A stretch of 6,601 bases of DNA, from positions 1 to 6,601 of the forward strand of contig SFLO01000041.1 in the NCBI GenBank assembly GCA_004553405.1, written 5' to 3'. Of the stretch, positions 1 through 5,606 are shown one piece after another. Position numbers and translations under genes: made by a program. Numbering within the stretch: position 1 is the first letter of the stretch; each line of letters begins with the position of its first letter. Under the pieces are notes generated by a model. The model made no database searches and had not been told where the DNA came from. It saw only the letters and a list, made by a program, of their open reading frames with translations. This stretch comes from Coriobacteriaceae bacterium (GTDB lineage Bacteria > Actinomycetota > Coriobacteriia > Coriobacteriales > QAMH01).

Positions 1-389
1 CCGCATTTGGGGCATTTTACGGCAATCTTGCCCTTGCCGCGCGGCACGCGCATCTCCTGCTTGCAATGCGGGCAGGAGAGGTACTTGTATTCCTTCTTGT
101 TGGCAGCGCGGCGCTCCTTCTTCATGAAGCGGTCGTTTTCTGCCATGCGCGCCGGGATGTTGCGCGAGAACGCGCGGAAGAAGACGAGGATGATGCCCAG
201 CGTGCTGGCCAGGTTGGCGATGTTGCCCACGGCGTAGAGCAGGCCCAGCTGGGTGATCCTGCCCACGAAGGTGCACACAATCGATGCCAGCAAGACGACG
301 ATGACGACGGTGGTCAGGCGGCGGTTGAGCTCGTCAAAGCCGTAGCGCCCCTGCATGAAGTTGACCAACCAGGTCTGGAACTTTCCCAT
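1..389 (-). CDS. Two-helix membrane protein with C-terminal zinc ribbon (partial, 3' end off window)
   Basis: The gene enters from the left edge; 129 complete codons are visible and the C-terminus is missing. The start is ATG at 389, with GAGGAG (399-404) nine nt upstream. An N-terminal amphipathic stretch with GRYGFDEL (residues 14-21) precedes two hydrophobic segments (about 25-43 and 48-71). A basic linker follows (about 87-102, rich in K and R), then a zinc ribbon with CPHC at 106-109 and CPKC at 126-129, with VPRGKGKI between. This layout matches a family annotated in Firmicutes and Coriobacteriia only as zinc-finger containing membrane protein; I know no experimental function for it. 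The zinc ribbon is predicted to face the cytoplasm because of the positive linker. It lies 36 nt after the fabD-like gene and is probably cotranscribed. The role is unknown. A structural zinc site or nucleic-acid/protein binding at the membrane would both fit. Confidence 0.8.
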   Translation of the reverse strand, partial: MGKFQTWLVNFMQGRYGFDELNRRLTTVVIVVLLASIVCTFVGRITQLGLLYAVGNIANLASTLGIILVFFRAFSRNIPARMAENDRFMKKERRAANKKEYKYLSCPHCKQEMRVPRGKGKIAVKCPKC

Positions 390-406
390 GTACTCGCACT
401 CCTCAC

Positions 407-420
407 GGGCCCGCAGGCCC
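407..420 (-). other. Small GC hairpin between the fabD-like gene and the zinc-ribbon gene
   Basis: A perfect 5-bp stem (407-411 with 416-420) closes a 4-nt loop just after the fabD-like stop and just before the GAGGAG ribosome site of the next gene. There is no T tract, so it does not look like a classical terminator. It may be a minor mRNA structure, or chance in GC-rich DNA. Confidence 0.3.
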
Positions 421-425
421 TCTGG

Positions 426-1355
426 CTAGATGCTGATGCAGGCTATGTCTTCGACCGTTGCCGCGCAAGCGGTCTTGAGCTGCAAGCCGCGCTGGGCGGC
501 GACAGCCTGCGCCATCTCGAGCAACATGCCGCCGGGGCCCACCTGGACCACGCGGTCGACCCCTGCGTCGAAGAGGGCGTTGAGGGTCTTCTCCCACATG
601 ACGGGGGCGGTGACGGCACCGCCCAGCAGCTCCGGCAGGCGCATGTGGTCGAAGGGCGCGCCGTCGAGGTTGTTGTAGAGGGGCACCTGCGCCGGCCCGA
701 AGAGCGTGTGCTTGAGCGCCATGCCCATGCCCGACGCCGCGCTCTGCATGAGCGGGGTGTTGAGGGGCGCGGTGCAGTTGACGCGCTGCACGGCCTTGCC
801 GGCGGCCTCGTGCTCGGCCAGGGCGGATGCCAGGGGCTCTTCCCTGCCGGCCACCATGACCGTGCCGGGGCAGCACAGGGCACTCACGAAGAGCCCGCCG
901 CCCTCATCGCAGCGCTCGCACAGGGCCTCGGCCTCTTCTGGCGTGATGTCTTTGAGGTAGGCGCTACCGCCGGGGGCCACGTGGGCCGCCATGGCGCCCA
1001 AGGCGGCCATGCGGGCAGCCAGGGTGAGCACGGTCTCGAGGTCTGCGGTGCCGGCGATCACGTGGGCCGCATACTCGCCGATGCCAAAGCCGGCCACGCA
1101 GTCGGGCTGCAGGCCGCGCTCTGCCAGCGCACGGCTTGCGGCAACGGAGGCCACCACCGTGCAGACCAGCTGGTTTTGCACCTGGTCGAGCTCCTCGGCG
1201 GGGCCGTTGGTGCACAGGTCGAAGATGTCCAGGCCGCTGACGGCCTTGGCCTCCTCGAAGAAGTCTGCAGCCCAGGGCGTGCGCCCCACGAGGTCGACCC
1301 CCATGCCAAGGACCTGAGAGCCCTGACCAGGGCAGAGGAATGCGAGCTTTCCCAC
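426..1355 (-). CDS. FabD-family malonyltransferase-like protein lacking the catalytic Ser, Arg and His (putative pseudoenzyme)
   Basis: The 309-residue protein aligns along its full length with FabD, the malonyl-CoA:acyl carrier protein transacylase of type II fatty acid synthesis (E. coli about 309 aa). The oxyanion-side PGQGSQ (9-14), the AGREEPL-like small-subdomain strand, YNNLDG (227-232) and QVGPGGML (271-278) are retained. The nucleophile elbow normally reads GHSLGEY but here reads GFGIGEY (89-95), so Ser is Gly91. The FHSPLM motif reads LNTPLM (198-203), so His is Asn199. The catalytic Arg position falls on Met116, with Arg115 one residue away. Transacylation by the known mechanism should therefore be impossible. 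The GTG start at 1355 gives the usual FabD N-terminus (GKLAFL) and has AAAGG seven nt upstream; an in-frame TTG at 1412 adds an un-FabD-like leader. It follows acpP after a 95-nt structured gap. The frame is intact, which argues for selection. It may be an ACP-binding or regulatory protein. Confidence 0.85.
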   Translation of the reverse strand: MGKLAFLCPGQGSQVLGMGVDLVGRTPWAADFFEEAKAVSGLDIFDLCTNGPAEELDQVQNQLVCTVVASVAASRALAERGLQPDCVAGFGIGEYAAHVIAGTADLETVLTLAARMAALGAMAAHVAPGGSAYLKDITPEEAEALCERCDEGGGLFVSALCCPGTVMVAGREEPLASALAEHEAAGKAVQRVNCTAPLNTPLMQSAASGMGMALKHTLFGPAQVPLYNNLDGAPFDHMRLPELLGGAVTAPVMWEKTLNALFDAGVDRVVQVGPGGMLLEMAQAVAAQRGLQLKTACAATVEDIACISI

Positions 1356-1359
1356 TGAT

Positions 1360-1367
1360 TCACCTTT
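1360..1367 (-). promoter_or_regulatory. Ribosome binding site deciding the GTG start of the fabD-like gene
   Basis: On the minus strand AAAGGTGA (1367-1360) sits at normal distance before the GTG at 1355. The first residues after it match the FabD N-terminus. No comparable site was noted before the upstream in-frame TTG at 1412. Confidence 0.6.
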
Positions 1368-1377
1368 CCATAGACAG

Positions 1378-1407
1378 CGGTGGCCCGGAGCCTTCCCCGA
1401 GCCACCG
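1378..1407 (-). other. Intercistronic hairpin B (7-bp stem) in the leader of the fabD-like gene
   Basis: The arms 1378-1384 and 1401-1407 are perfectly complementary (CGGTGGC with GCCACCG). They enclose 16 nt that can form a further short stem (1387-1389 with 1394-1396). The hairpin ends about 11 nt before the AAAGG ribosome site. No U tract follows on the transcribed strand. Confidence 0.5.
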
Positions 1408-1411
1408 TCCA

Positions 1412-1435
1412 AGCGGGGCGCAGCGCGCTCCCGCT
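1412..1435 (-). terminator. Stable 10-bp bulged hairpin after acpP (possible terminator, attenuator or mRNA stabiliser)
   Basis: On the transcribed strand AGCGGG pairs with CCCGCU (1435-1430 with 1417-1412). The inner GCGC pairs with GCGC (1428-1425 with 1421-1418) around a 3-nt loop, and one A (1429) is bulged. It begins 15 nt after the acpP stop. There is no U run, so a canonical Rho-independent terminator is not supported. A role in partial termination or 3'-end protection is inference from position: ACP is normally needed in far greater amounts than a FabD-type protein. Confidence 0.45.
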
Positions 1436-1450
1436 CCTAGGCACAAAACC

Positions 1451-1672
1451 CTACTTGAGGGAGTCGATGTGAGCGACGATGTCTCCCACGGTCTGCAGGC
1501 CCTCGGGCTCGCCGAAGTCGATGCCCTCGGCGTCCTCGAGGTCGCAGATGAGCTCCACGAGGTCGAGGGAGTCGATGTCGAGGGAGTCCAGGGTGGAGTC
1601 CTCGGTGACGACCTCCGGGTCGATGCTCAGGTTCTTCTCCAGAATCTCCTTGATGGAGTCGATGGTGGCCAT
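1451..1672 (-). CDS. acpP: Acyl carrier protein
   Basis: A 73-residue acidic protein of typical ACP length and four-helix pattern. The phosphopantetheine attachment site is Ser35 in LDIDSLDLVEL (31-41), the DSL-x-x-VEL signature at the start of helix II. After addition of 4'-phosphopantetheine by an AcpS-type enzyme, it carries acyl chains in the cytosol for fatty acid synthesis or phospholipid acyl transfer. A second DSL (29-31) just before the site is out of register and is not the modified serine. The ATG start at 1672 has AAAGGA about five nt upstream. It lies 115 nt after truA in a gap that holds an inverted repeat and a weak promoter-like element. A 95-nt structured gap leads to the fabD-like gene. 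It looks fully functional, in contrast to its neighbour. Confidence 0.95.
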   Translation of the reverse strand: MATIDSIKEILEKNLSIDPEVVTEDSTLDSLDIDSLDLVELICDLEDAEGIDFGEPEGLQTVGDIVAHIDSLK

Positions 1673-1691
1673 GACGTTCCTTTCCTCATCG

Positions 1692-1756
1692 GCGCCGCAT
1701 GCAGCGGCCGTATTCAGAGAAACAGTCTAGCGCCAAGCCCCCTGCATGCGCGGCGC
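1692..1756 (-). repeat. Interrupted inverted repeat (13 bp paired) in the acpP upstream region
   Basis: The arm 1742-1750 (CTGCATGCG), then after a 2-nt bulge 1753-1756 (GCGC), is complementary to 1692-1704 (GCGCCGCATGCAG). The 37-nt spacer contains TAGACT (1729-1724 on the minus strand), a possible -10 hexamer. The downstream arm ends 6 nt before the purine-rich ribosome site of acpP. The same arm can instead form a local hairpin (1694-1698 with 1704-1708). As DNA it could be a paired operator with TGCATGC boxes; as RNA it is a switchable 5' structure. Which applies cannot be told from sequence alone. Confidence 0.5.
1724..1729 (-). promoter_or_regulatory. Possible -10 element of an acpP promoter
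   Basis: TAGACT on the minus strand fits the loose TAnnnT pattern of GC-rich Gram-positive promoters and lies about 50 nt before the acpP start. No good -35 is seen at 16-18 nt; that position overlaps the inverted-repeat arm at 1742-1750. The call rests mainly on position in the larger-than-usual gap. Confidence 0.25.
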
Positions 1757-1787
1757 GCGGCCCATTAGATGCCCAGCTGTTGATTTG

Positions 1788-2606
1788 CTAGAAGGCCTGC
1801 CAGGAGCCTTCCGGGTAGCTGACCTTGTGGAAGACCAGGCCGCAGGCAGGGGCGTTGGGACCGGCAGCCGTGCGGTCGCGCGCGGCGAGGACCTCCCCCA
1901 TCCACGCAGGGGAGCGCCGGCCGGCGCCCACGTCCACCAGCGAGCCCACGATCGTGCGGATCTGCGAGTGCAAGAAGGCGTTGCCCACGACCCTCACCAC
2001 CAGGCAGCGCTCGCCGAGGTGCTCCTCCCACTCCAGATCGACGCTGTGCAGGGTGCGCACGGTGTTCTTGTCCACGGCGCTTTCTGCCTTGCAAAACGAC
2101 TTGAAGTCGTGTTCTCCCACCAGATAGGAGGCGGCATCGCTCATGGCCTGCACGTCTAGCGGGGTGCGCACCCACCAGGCATAGCGGCGCAGGAAGAGCG
2201 GGGGCACGCTGCCGAAGACGATGCGGTAGCGGTACTCGCGCTGCTCCACGCTGAAGCGCGCGGAGAACTCCGGGTTGGCGGCGATGCCGGCCTCGAGCAC
2301 GGCGATGTCATCGTCTGTGAGCGCGTTGAGGGACTTTACCAGCGTGTAGCTGGAGCTCTTCTCGAGCAGCGCGCGCGGGACGCTGCAGCTGAGGTGCTGG
2401 TCGAGGGCATGCACGCCCGTATCCGTGCGCCCGGCGCACACGGTGGCCATCGGCATCCTGAACACGGTCGCCAGCGCCTGCTCGAGGCAGCCCTGCACGG
2501 TGCGCACCGGCGGGTCCGTCTGCTTGGCAAAGCCGCAGAAGCCCTCGCCGTCATAGGCGCAGCGCAGCACCAGCGTGCACATCTCCTGCCCTGCAAGCTC
2601 TTCCAT
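1788..2606 (-). CDS. truA: tRNA pseudouridine(38-40) synthase
   Basis: The 272-residue protein converts uridines 38-40 of the tRNA anticodon arm to pseudouridine. The catalytic motif GRTDTGVHA is at 59-67 with the nucleophilic Asp62. Other family blocks are present: YDGEGFCGF (18-26) near the N-terminus, FSARF and the following REYRYRI strand in the middle, GEHDFKSFCK, and GNAFLHSQIRTIVGSL near the C-terminus. The length is normal for bacterial TruA. The ATG at 2606 is chosen because GGAAGGG (2619-2613) precedes it at six nt; a later ATG (Met9) has its AGGAG touching the start codon and is less likely. It follows ecfT by 38 nt, the order usual in Gram-positive alpha operons. In Firmicutes rplM-rpsI commonly come next, but here acpP does. 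Confidence 0.95.
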   Translation of the reverse strand: MEELAGQEMCTLVLRCAYDGEGFCGFAKQTDPPVRTVQGCLEQALATVFRMPMATVCAGRTDTGVHALDQHLSCSVPRALLEKSSSYTLVKSLNALTDDDIAVLEAGIAANPEFSARFSVEQREYRYRIVFGSVPPLFLRRYAWWVRTPLDVQAMSDAASYLVGEHDFKSFCKAESAVDKNTVRTLHSVDLEWEEHLGERCLVVRVVGNAFLHSQIRTIVGSLVDVGAGRRSPAWMGEVLAARDRTAAGPNAPACGLVFHKVSYPEGSWQAF

Positions 2607-2644
2607 GCCCTTCCCTTCCTCTGCGCGCTGCCGGTGCCAGCAGT

Positions 2645-3475
2645 TTACAGCAGGACCGCGACGGCAAGCACCGCGGCAAGGGCGATGCACAAGACGGCGG
2701 CATCGCGCGCTGTGAGAGCGCGTGCGGTGAGCGAGCTGCGCGGGCCGCTGCCGTAGGCGCGCGCATCCATGGCAAGGGCCAGGCGGTCGGCGCGCTTGAA
2801 GAGCCCCGTGAAGGAAGGCACCAGCACGCTCGCCCAGGCGCGCGCCGCCGCAACGGGACCGGCGCCCTCGAAGCACAGCCCGCGGGCCTCACGCGCACGG
2901 CGGGCACGCGCTAGCTCCTCGGACACCAGCGGCAAGAAGCGCAGGGCCATGCTCGCCACCATGCAGAGGTCGTCTACCGGCAGCCCGCAGCGAGCCAGGG
3001 GGCCCAGCAGGCTGCGCAAGCCGCTCATGAGGGCAGTGGCAGAGCTGGTGAAGCTCAGCAGGCAGCAGGCGGCCACCAGCACGGCGATGCGCAGCGCGAA
3101 GAAGCAGCCCACCAGCACCCCGTCCGCGCTCAGGCACCAGCCGCCCCCCAGCTCGACGAAGGAGCCCATGCCCAGGGCACCGGGGGCAGCGGCGCGCGCG
3201 CCAAGCAGCTCCGTGCGCGTGAGCGCGTTGCAGAGCACGGTCACGGCAAGGATGAGCGCCACGGGCCTCAAGCCGCCCAGGGCGCAGCCCAGGGGCAGCC
3301 TCGCGGCGGCGTATCCGGCCAGCACCAGCGCACACAGGGCGCCCAGGCCCAGCCAGCCCTCCACGAAGAAGGCACCCAAAGAAAAAGCGCAGGCCAAGAT
3401 AATCTTGACCTGCGCGTTCAAGCTGTGGACAGCGCTCTTGCCAGGGATGTAGCTACCAAAGGCAAGGGTGCTCAT
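2645..3475 (-). CDS. ecfT: Energy-coupling factor transporter transmembrane T component (EcfT)
   Basis: A 276-residue, strongly hydrophobic protein that couples the ECF ATPases to substrate-binding S proteins for vitamin or metal-ion uptake across the membrane. The N-terminus (SYIPGKSAVHSLNAQVKI) is the classic EcfT entry before the first helix. Membrane segments are seen at about 22-38, 41-60, 69-84, 117-142 and 256-276. The two coupling-helix signatures are EARG (196-199) and MDARAYG (236-242); the second has ARA in place of the ideal ARG, a variation I recall in other family members. The ATG start at 3475 has AGGAG 11 nt upstream. The gap to rplQ is 25 nt, so it should be cotranscribed with the ribosomal genes. 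No EcfA ATPase gene is present on either side, unlike the usual rplQ-ecfA1-ecfA2-ecfT-truA order of Firmicutes; the ATPases must be encoded elsewhere. Confidence 0.93.
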   Translation of the reverse strand: MSTLAFGSYIPGKSAVHSLNAQVKIILACAFSLGAFFVEGWLGLGALCALVLAGYAAARLPLGCALGGLRPVALILAVTVLCNALTRTELLGARAAAPGALGMGSFVELGGGWCLSADGVLVGCFFALRIAVLVAACCLLSFTSSATALMSGLRSLLGPLARCGLPVDDLCMVASMALRFLPLVSEELARARRAREARGLCFEGAGPVAAARAWASVLVPSFTGLFKRADRLALAMDARAYGSGPRSSLTARALTARDAAVLCIALAAVLAVAVLL

Positions 3476-3486
3476 CGCGGGTACAG

Positions 3487-3498
3487 CTCCTGAAGGAG
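3487..3498 (-). promoter_or_regulatory. Short hairpin that can mask the ecfT ribosome binding site
   Basis: On the transcribed strand CUCC (3498-3495) pairs with GGAG (3490-3487) around a UUCA loop; an alternative 4-bp register pairs UCCU with AGGA. The masked GGAG is the only good Shine-Dalgarno sequence before the ecfT ATG, and the partner lies directly after the rplQ stop. Ribosomes terminating on rplQ would melt it, which suggests translational coupling. The stem is short, so confidence is low. Confidence 0.35.
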
Positions 3499-3500
3499 GA

Positions 3501-3962
3501 TTACTCCTGCTTTGCCTCGGCCTCAGCCTCGGCGGTCTCCTCGACAGCTGCGACGGGAGCGGTCTCCTCGACGGGAGCCTCGGCCTTGACCTTGGGGGTG
3601 CAGGCCTCGGTCACGAGCTCGATGATGACCATGGGGGCGTTGTCGCCCTTGCGGGGGCCGAGCTTCATGATGCGGGTGTAACCGCCGTTGCGGTCTGCCC
3701 ACATGCCCTGAGCGGCCTTCTCAAAGACCTCGCGCACGAGCTCCTTGTCGCCCACCTTGGCGATGGCCAGGCGACGGGAGTGCAGGTCGCCCTTCTTTGC
3801 CCAGGTGATGACGCGGTCGACCTCGGAGCGGATCTCCTTGGCGCGGGACTCGATGGTCTTAATGCGGTCGTTGGTGAAAATTGCGACCAGCAAGCTCTTC
3901 TTCATGGCCTTGGTGTGGCTGGCGTCAGTGCCAAGCTTGCGGCCCTTCTTGTAATGCCTCAT
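3501..3962 (-). CDS. rplQ: 50S ribosomal protein L17 with acidic C-terminal tail
   Basis: L17 is a 23S rRNA-binding protein of the large subunit. The core (1-119) has the full family pattern: MRHYKKGRKLGTDASH at the start, AKKGDLHSRRLA (55-66), RNGGYTRIMKLGPRKGD (91-107) and APMVIIELV (109-117). A low-complexity tail of about 34 residues (120-153) adds nine Glu and three Lys, with VEETA at 131-135 and again at 140-144. Bacterial L17 is often near 120 residues, so the tail is an extension; comparable Ala/Glu tails are known in actinobacterial L17. The ATG start has GGAG five nt upstream. It is last of the alpha-operon ribosomal genes, 12 nt after rpoA. Confidence 0.97.
   Translation of the reverse strand: MRHYKKGRKLGTDASHTKAMKKSLLVAIFTNDRIKTIESRAKEIRSEVDRVITWAKKGDLHSRRLAIAKVGDKELVREVFEKAAQGMWADRNGGYTRIMKLGPRKGDNAPMVIIELVTEACTPKVKAEAPVEETAPVAAVEETAEAEAEAKQE
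3532..3572 (-). repeat. 14-bp direct repeat inside the rplQ tail
   Basis: The same 14 bases (GCGGTCTCCTCGAC on the plus strand) occur at 3532-3545 and 3559-3572. The period is 27 nt (nine codons) and both copies encode VEETA. This is consistent with a recent in-frame duplication that lengthened the disordered tail; the remaining 13 nt of each unit differ. Confidence 0.6.
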
Positions 3963-3974
3963 TACATCTCCTAC

Positions 3975-4916
3975 TTACATCTTAAGGCTCAGGTCCATCG
4001 ACTGAAGCTTGTCCTTGACCTCTTCAATCGATTTGGCACCGAAGTTGCGGATATTGAGCAGATCGTTCTCGGAATACTCCACCAGCTGGCGCACAGAGTG
4101 GATGCCGGCGCGCTTCAGGCAGTTGTAGGAGCGGACGGAGAGGTCCAGGTCCTCAATCTGCTTCTCGAGCTCGGTGTTCTTGCTCGGGCCCTCGGGGGCG
4201 AAGATGCTGGCAACCTCTGCCTCCTCGGCGGACTCGTCGAGGGTCAAAAAGGCGCTCATATGCTGGTTAACGATGTTTGCAGACTGGCACACAGCGCTGA
4301 CGGGGTCGATGGAGCCGTTGGTCTCCACCTCCAGGATCAGCTTGTCATAGTCGGTGCGCTGGGCGACGCGGGTGTCCGTGACGTCCATGGTGCAGCGGCG
4401 AACCGGGGAGAACAGGGAGTCGACATGGATGATGCCGATCGGGTCCTCGGTGCGCTTGTTGCGCTCTGCAGAGACATAGCCGCGACCGACGCCGATGCGC
4501 AGGCTCATCTCGAGCTTTGCGTCCTCGGCGAGGGTGGCGATGACGTGCTCGGGGTTGACCAGCTGGAACTCAGCGGGAACCTCGAGGTCTGCGCCAGTGA
4601 CAGTGCAGGGGCCCTCGGCGGAGAGGGTGGCGGTAGCCTCCTCACCAGTGCCCAGGGCGGAGAAGACAAGTCCCTTGATGTTCAAGACGATGTCGGTGAC
4701 GTCCTCGACGACACCGGGGGCGGAGGTGAACTCATGCTGCACACCCTCGATCTTGATCGCGGTAACTGCCGCACCGTCCAGGGAGGACAGCAGCACGCGG
4801 CGCATGCTGTTGCCGAGCGTGTAGCCGTAGCCACGCTCCAGGGGCTCCATGACAAAGCGCGCGGTATTCTCGTCGATCTCCTCGACGGTGACCTTGGGCC
4901 TCATGAACTCGGTCAT
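3975..4916 (-). CDS. rpoA: DNA-directed RNA polymerase subunit alpha
   Basis: The alpha subunit dimerises to nucleate core RNA polymerase and contacts promoter UP elements and activators. The 313-residue protein has the dimerisation and assembly domain at about 1-235 (RGYGYTLGNSMRRVLLSSL at 28-46, then HEFTSAPGVVEDVTDI at 61-76). A short acidic linker (about 236-252) leads to the C-terminal domain (about 253-313). There RSYNCLKRAGI (262-272) and NFGAKSIEE (291-299) carry the DNA-contacting Arg262, Asn265 and Lys268 equivalents of E. coli Arg265, Asn268 and Lys271. The ATG at 4916 has a strong AAGGAGG (4931-4925) eight nt upstream, the best ribosome site in the window. It sits between rpsD (44-nt gap) and rplQ (12-nt gap), the standard alpha-operon position. 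Confidence 0.98.
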   Translation of the reverse strand: MTEFMRPKVTVEEIDENTARFVMEPLERGYGYTLGNSMRRVLLSSLDGAAVTAIKIEGVQHEFTSAPGVVEDVTDIVLNIKGLVFSALGTGEEATATLSAEGPCTVTGADLEVPAEFQLVNPEHVIATLAEDAKLEMSLRIGVGRGYVSAERNKRTEDPIGIIHVDSLFSPVRRCTMDVTDTRVAQRTDYDKLILEVETNGSIDPVSAVCQSANIVNQHMSAFLTLDESAEEAEVASIFAPEGPSKNTELEKQIEDLDLSVRSYNCLKRAGIHSVRQLVEYSENDLLNIRNFGAKSIEEVKDKLQSMDLSLKM

Positions 4917-4960
4917 TGTGAAAGCCTCCTTGAGACTTGAACGGATAGAACGGGACTTGC

Positions 4961-5587
4961 TTACTTGGAGTAGAGCTCGACGATGAGCTGCTCCCTGATG
5001 TCGAGATCGATCTGCTCGCGGGTGGGCAGAGACAGGACAGAGCCCTGCAGCTTCTCGATGTCGACCTCAAGCCAACCGGGAACCTCGGTGCGCTCGTTGG
5101 AGATCAGAGCGCTCTTGATGGGCAGCAGGTCCTTTGCCTTGGGGGCAACTGCAACCAGGTCGCCGGGCTTGACGCGGAAGGAGGGAATGTTGACCTTCCT
5201 GCCGTTGACGGTGATGTGGTTGTGGCGAACAGTCTGGCGGGCTTCGTCGCGGGACTTGGCAAAGCCAAGGCGGAAGACGACGTTGTCCAGACGGGACTCC
5301 AGGATGCGGAGGAGGTTCTCGCCGGTCTTGCCCTGCTGGCGGTTGGCGATCTCGTAGTAGTGATGGAACTGCTTCTCCTGCAGGCCATAGATGCGCTTGG
5401 TCTTCTGCTTCTCGCGCAGCTGGGTGCGGTACTCAGACTCGCGGACGCGCTTCTGGCCAGCCATGCCGGGGGCGTAGGGGCGGCGCTCCATAGCGCACTT
5501 CTCGCTGTAGCAGCGGTCGCCCTTCAGGAAGAGCTTTGCGCCCTCGCGACGGCACAGACGGCAGTCTGCTCCGGTGTAACGTGCCAT
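4961..5587 (-). CDS. rpsD: 30S ribosomal protein S4 (zinc-binding form)
   Basis: S4 binds 16S rRNA early in small-subunit assembly, and in several bacteria it represses its own operon. The 208-residue protein starts [16 protein letters not shown]. Cys9, Cys12, Cys26 and Cys31 form the four-cysteine zinc site of the C+ version, as opposed to zinc-independent paralogues. The S4 RNA-binding fold follows at about 98-160 ([20 protein letters not shown], then [15 protein letters not shown]). The ending [12 protein letters not shown] is typical. The ATG at 5587 has AAGGAAGG nine nt upstream, overlapping the region just after the rpsK stop; the gap is 19 nt. No S4-binding leader pseudoknot was identified by eye. 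Confidence 0.98.
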   Translation of the reverse strand: MARYTGADCRLCRREGAKLFLKGDRCYSEKCAMERRPYAPGMAGQKRVRESEYRTQLREKQKTKRIYGLQEKQFHHYYEIANRQQGKTGENLLRILESRLDNVVFRLGFAKSRDEARQTVRHNHITVNGRKVNIPSFRVKPGDLVAVAPKAKDLLPIKSALISNERTEVPGWLEVDIEKLQGSVLSLPTREQIDLDIREQLIVELYSK

Positions 5588-5606
5588 ATCTAAATTCCTT
5601 CCTTAC

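Noticed and set aside
66..1358. Long plus-strand open frame (430 codons) opposite the fabD-like gene
   Set aside because: The composition is His/Gly/Ala/Val-rich with no recognisable motif. It is a GC-driven antisense shadow of real minus-strand genes.
1356..1412. N-terminal extension of the fabD-like protein from a TTG at 1412
   Set aside because: The added 19 residues have no FabD counterpart and would run through hairpin B. The GTG at 1355 has a ribosome site and gives the family N-terminus.
1457..1578. 14-bp exact repeat (GAGGGAGTCGATGT) at 1457-1470 and 1565-1578 in acpP
   Set aside because: Both copies encode the ACP-typical IDSL tripeptide region in a short, Asp/Ser/Leu-rich gene. 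Codon bias explains it well enough.
1731..1736. TTGGCG as a -35 box for acpP
   Set aside because: At 15-17 nt downstream there is only GAATAC/ATACGG, a poor -10, so no promoter was called from it.
2607..2876. N-terminal extension of TruA to an upstream start
   Set aside because: The extra sequence overlaps ecfT and is not TruA-like. The ATG at 2606 has a good ribosome site.
3468..4940. Long plus-strand open frame (490 codons) opposite rplQ and rpoA
   Set aside because: It covers two certain minus-strand genes, is full of Leu/Gly/Asp repeats typical of antisense reading of GC-rich codons, and has no family match.
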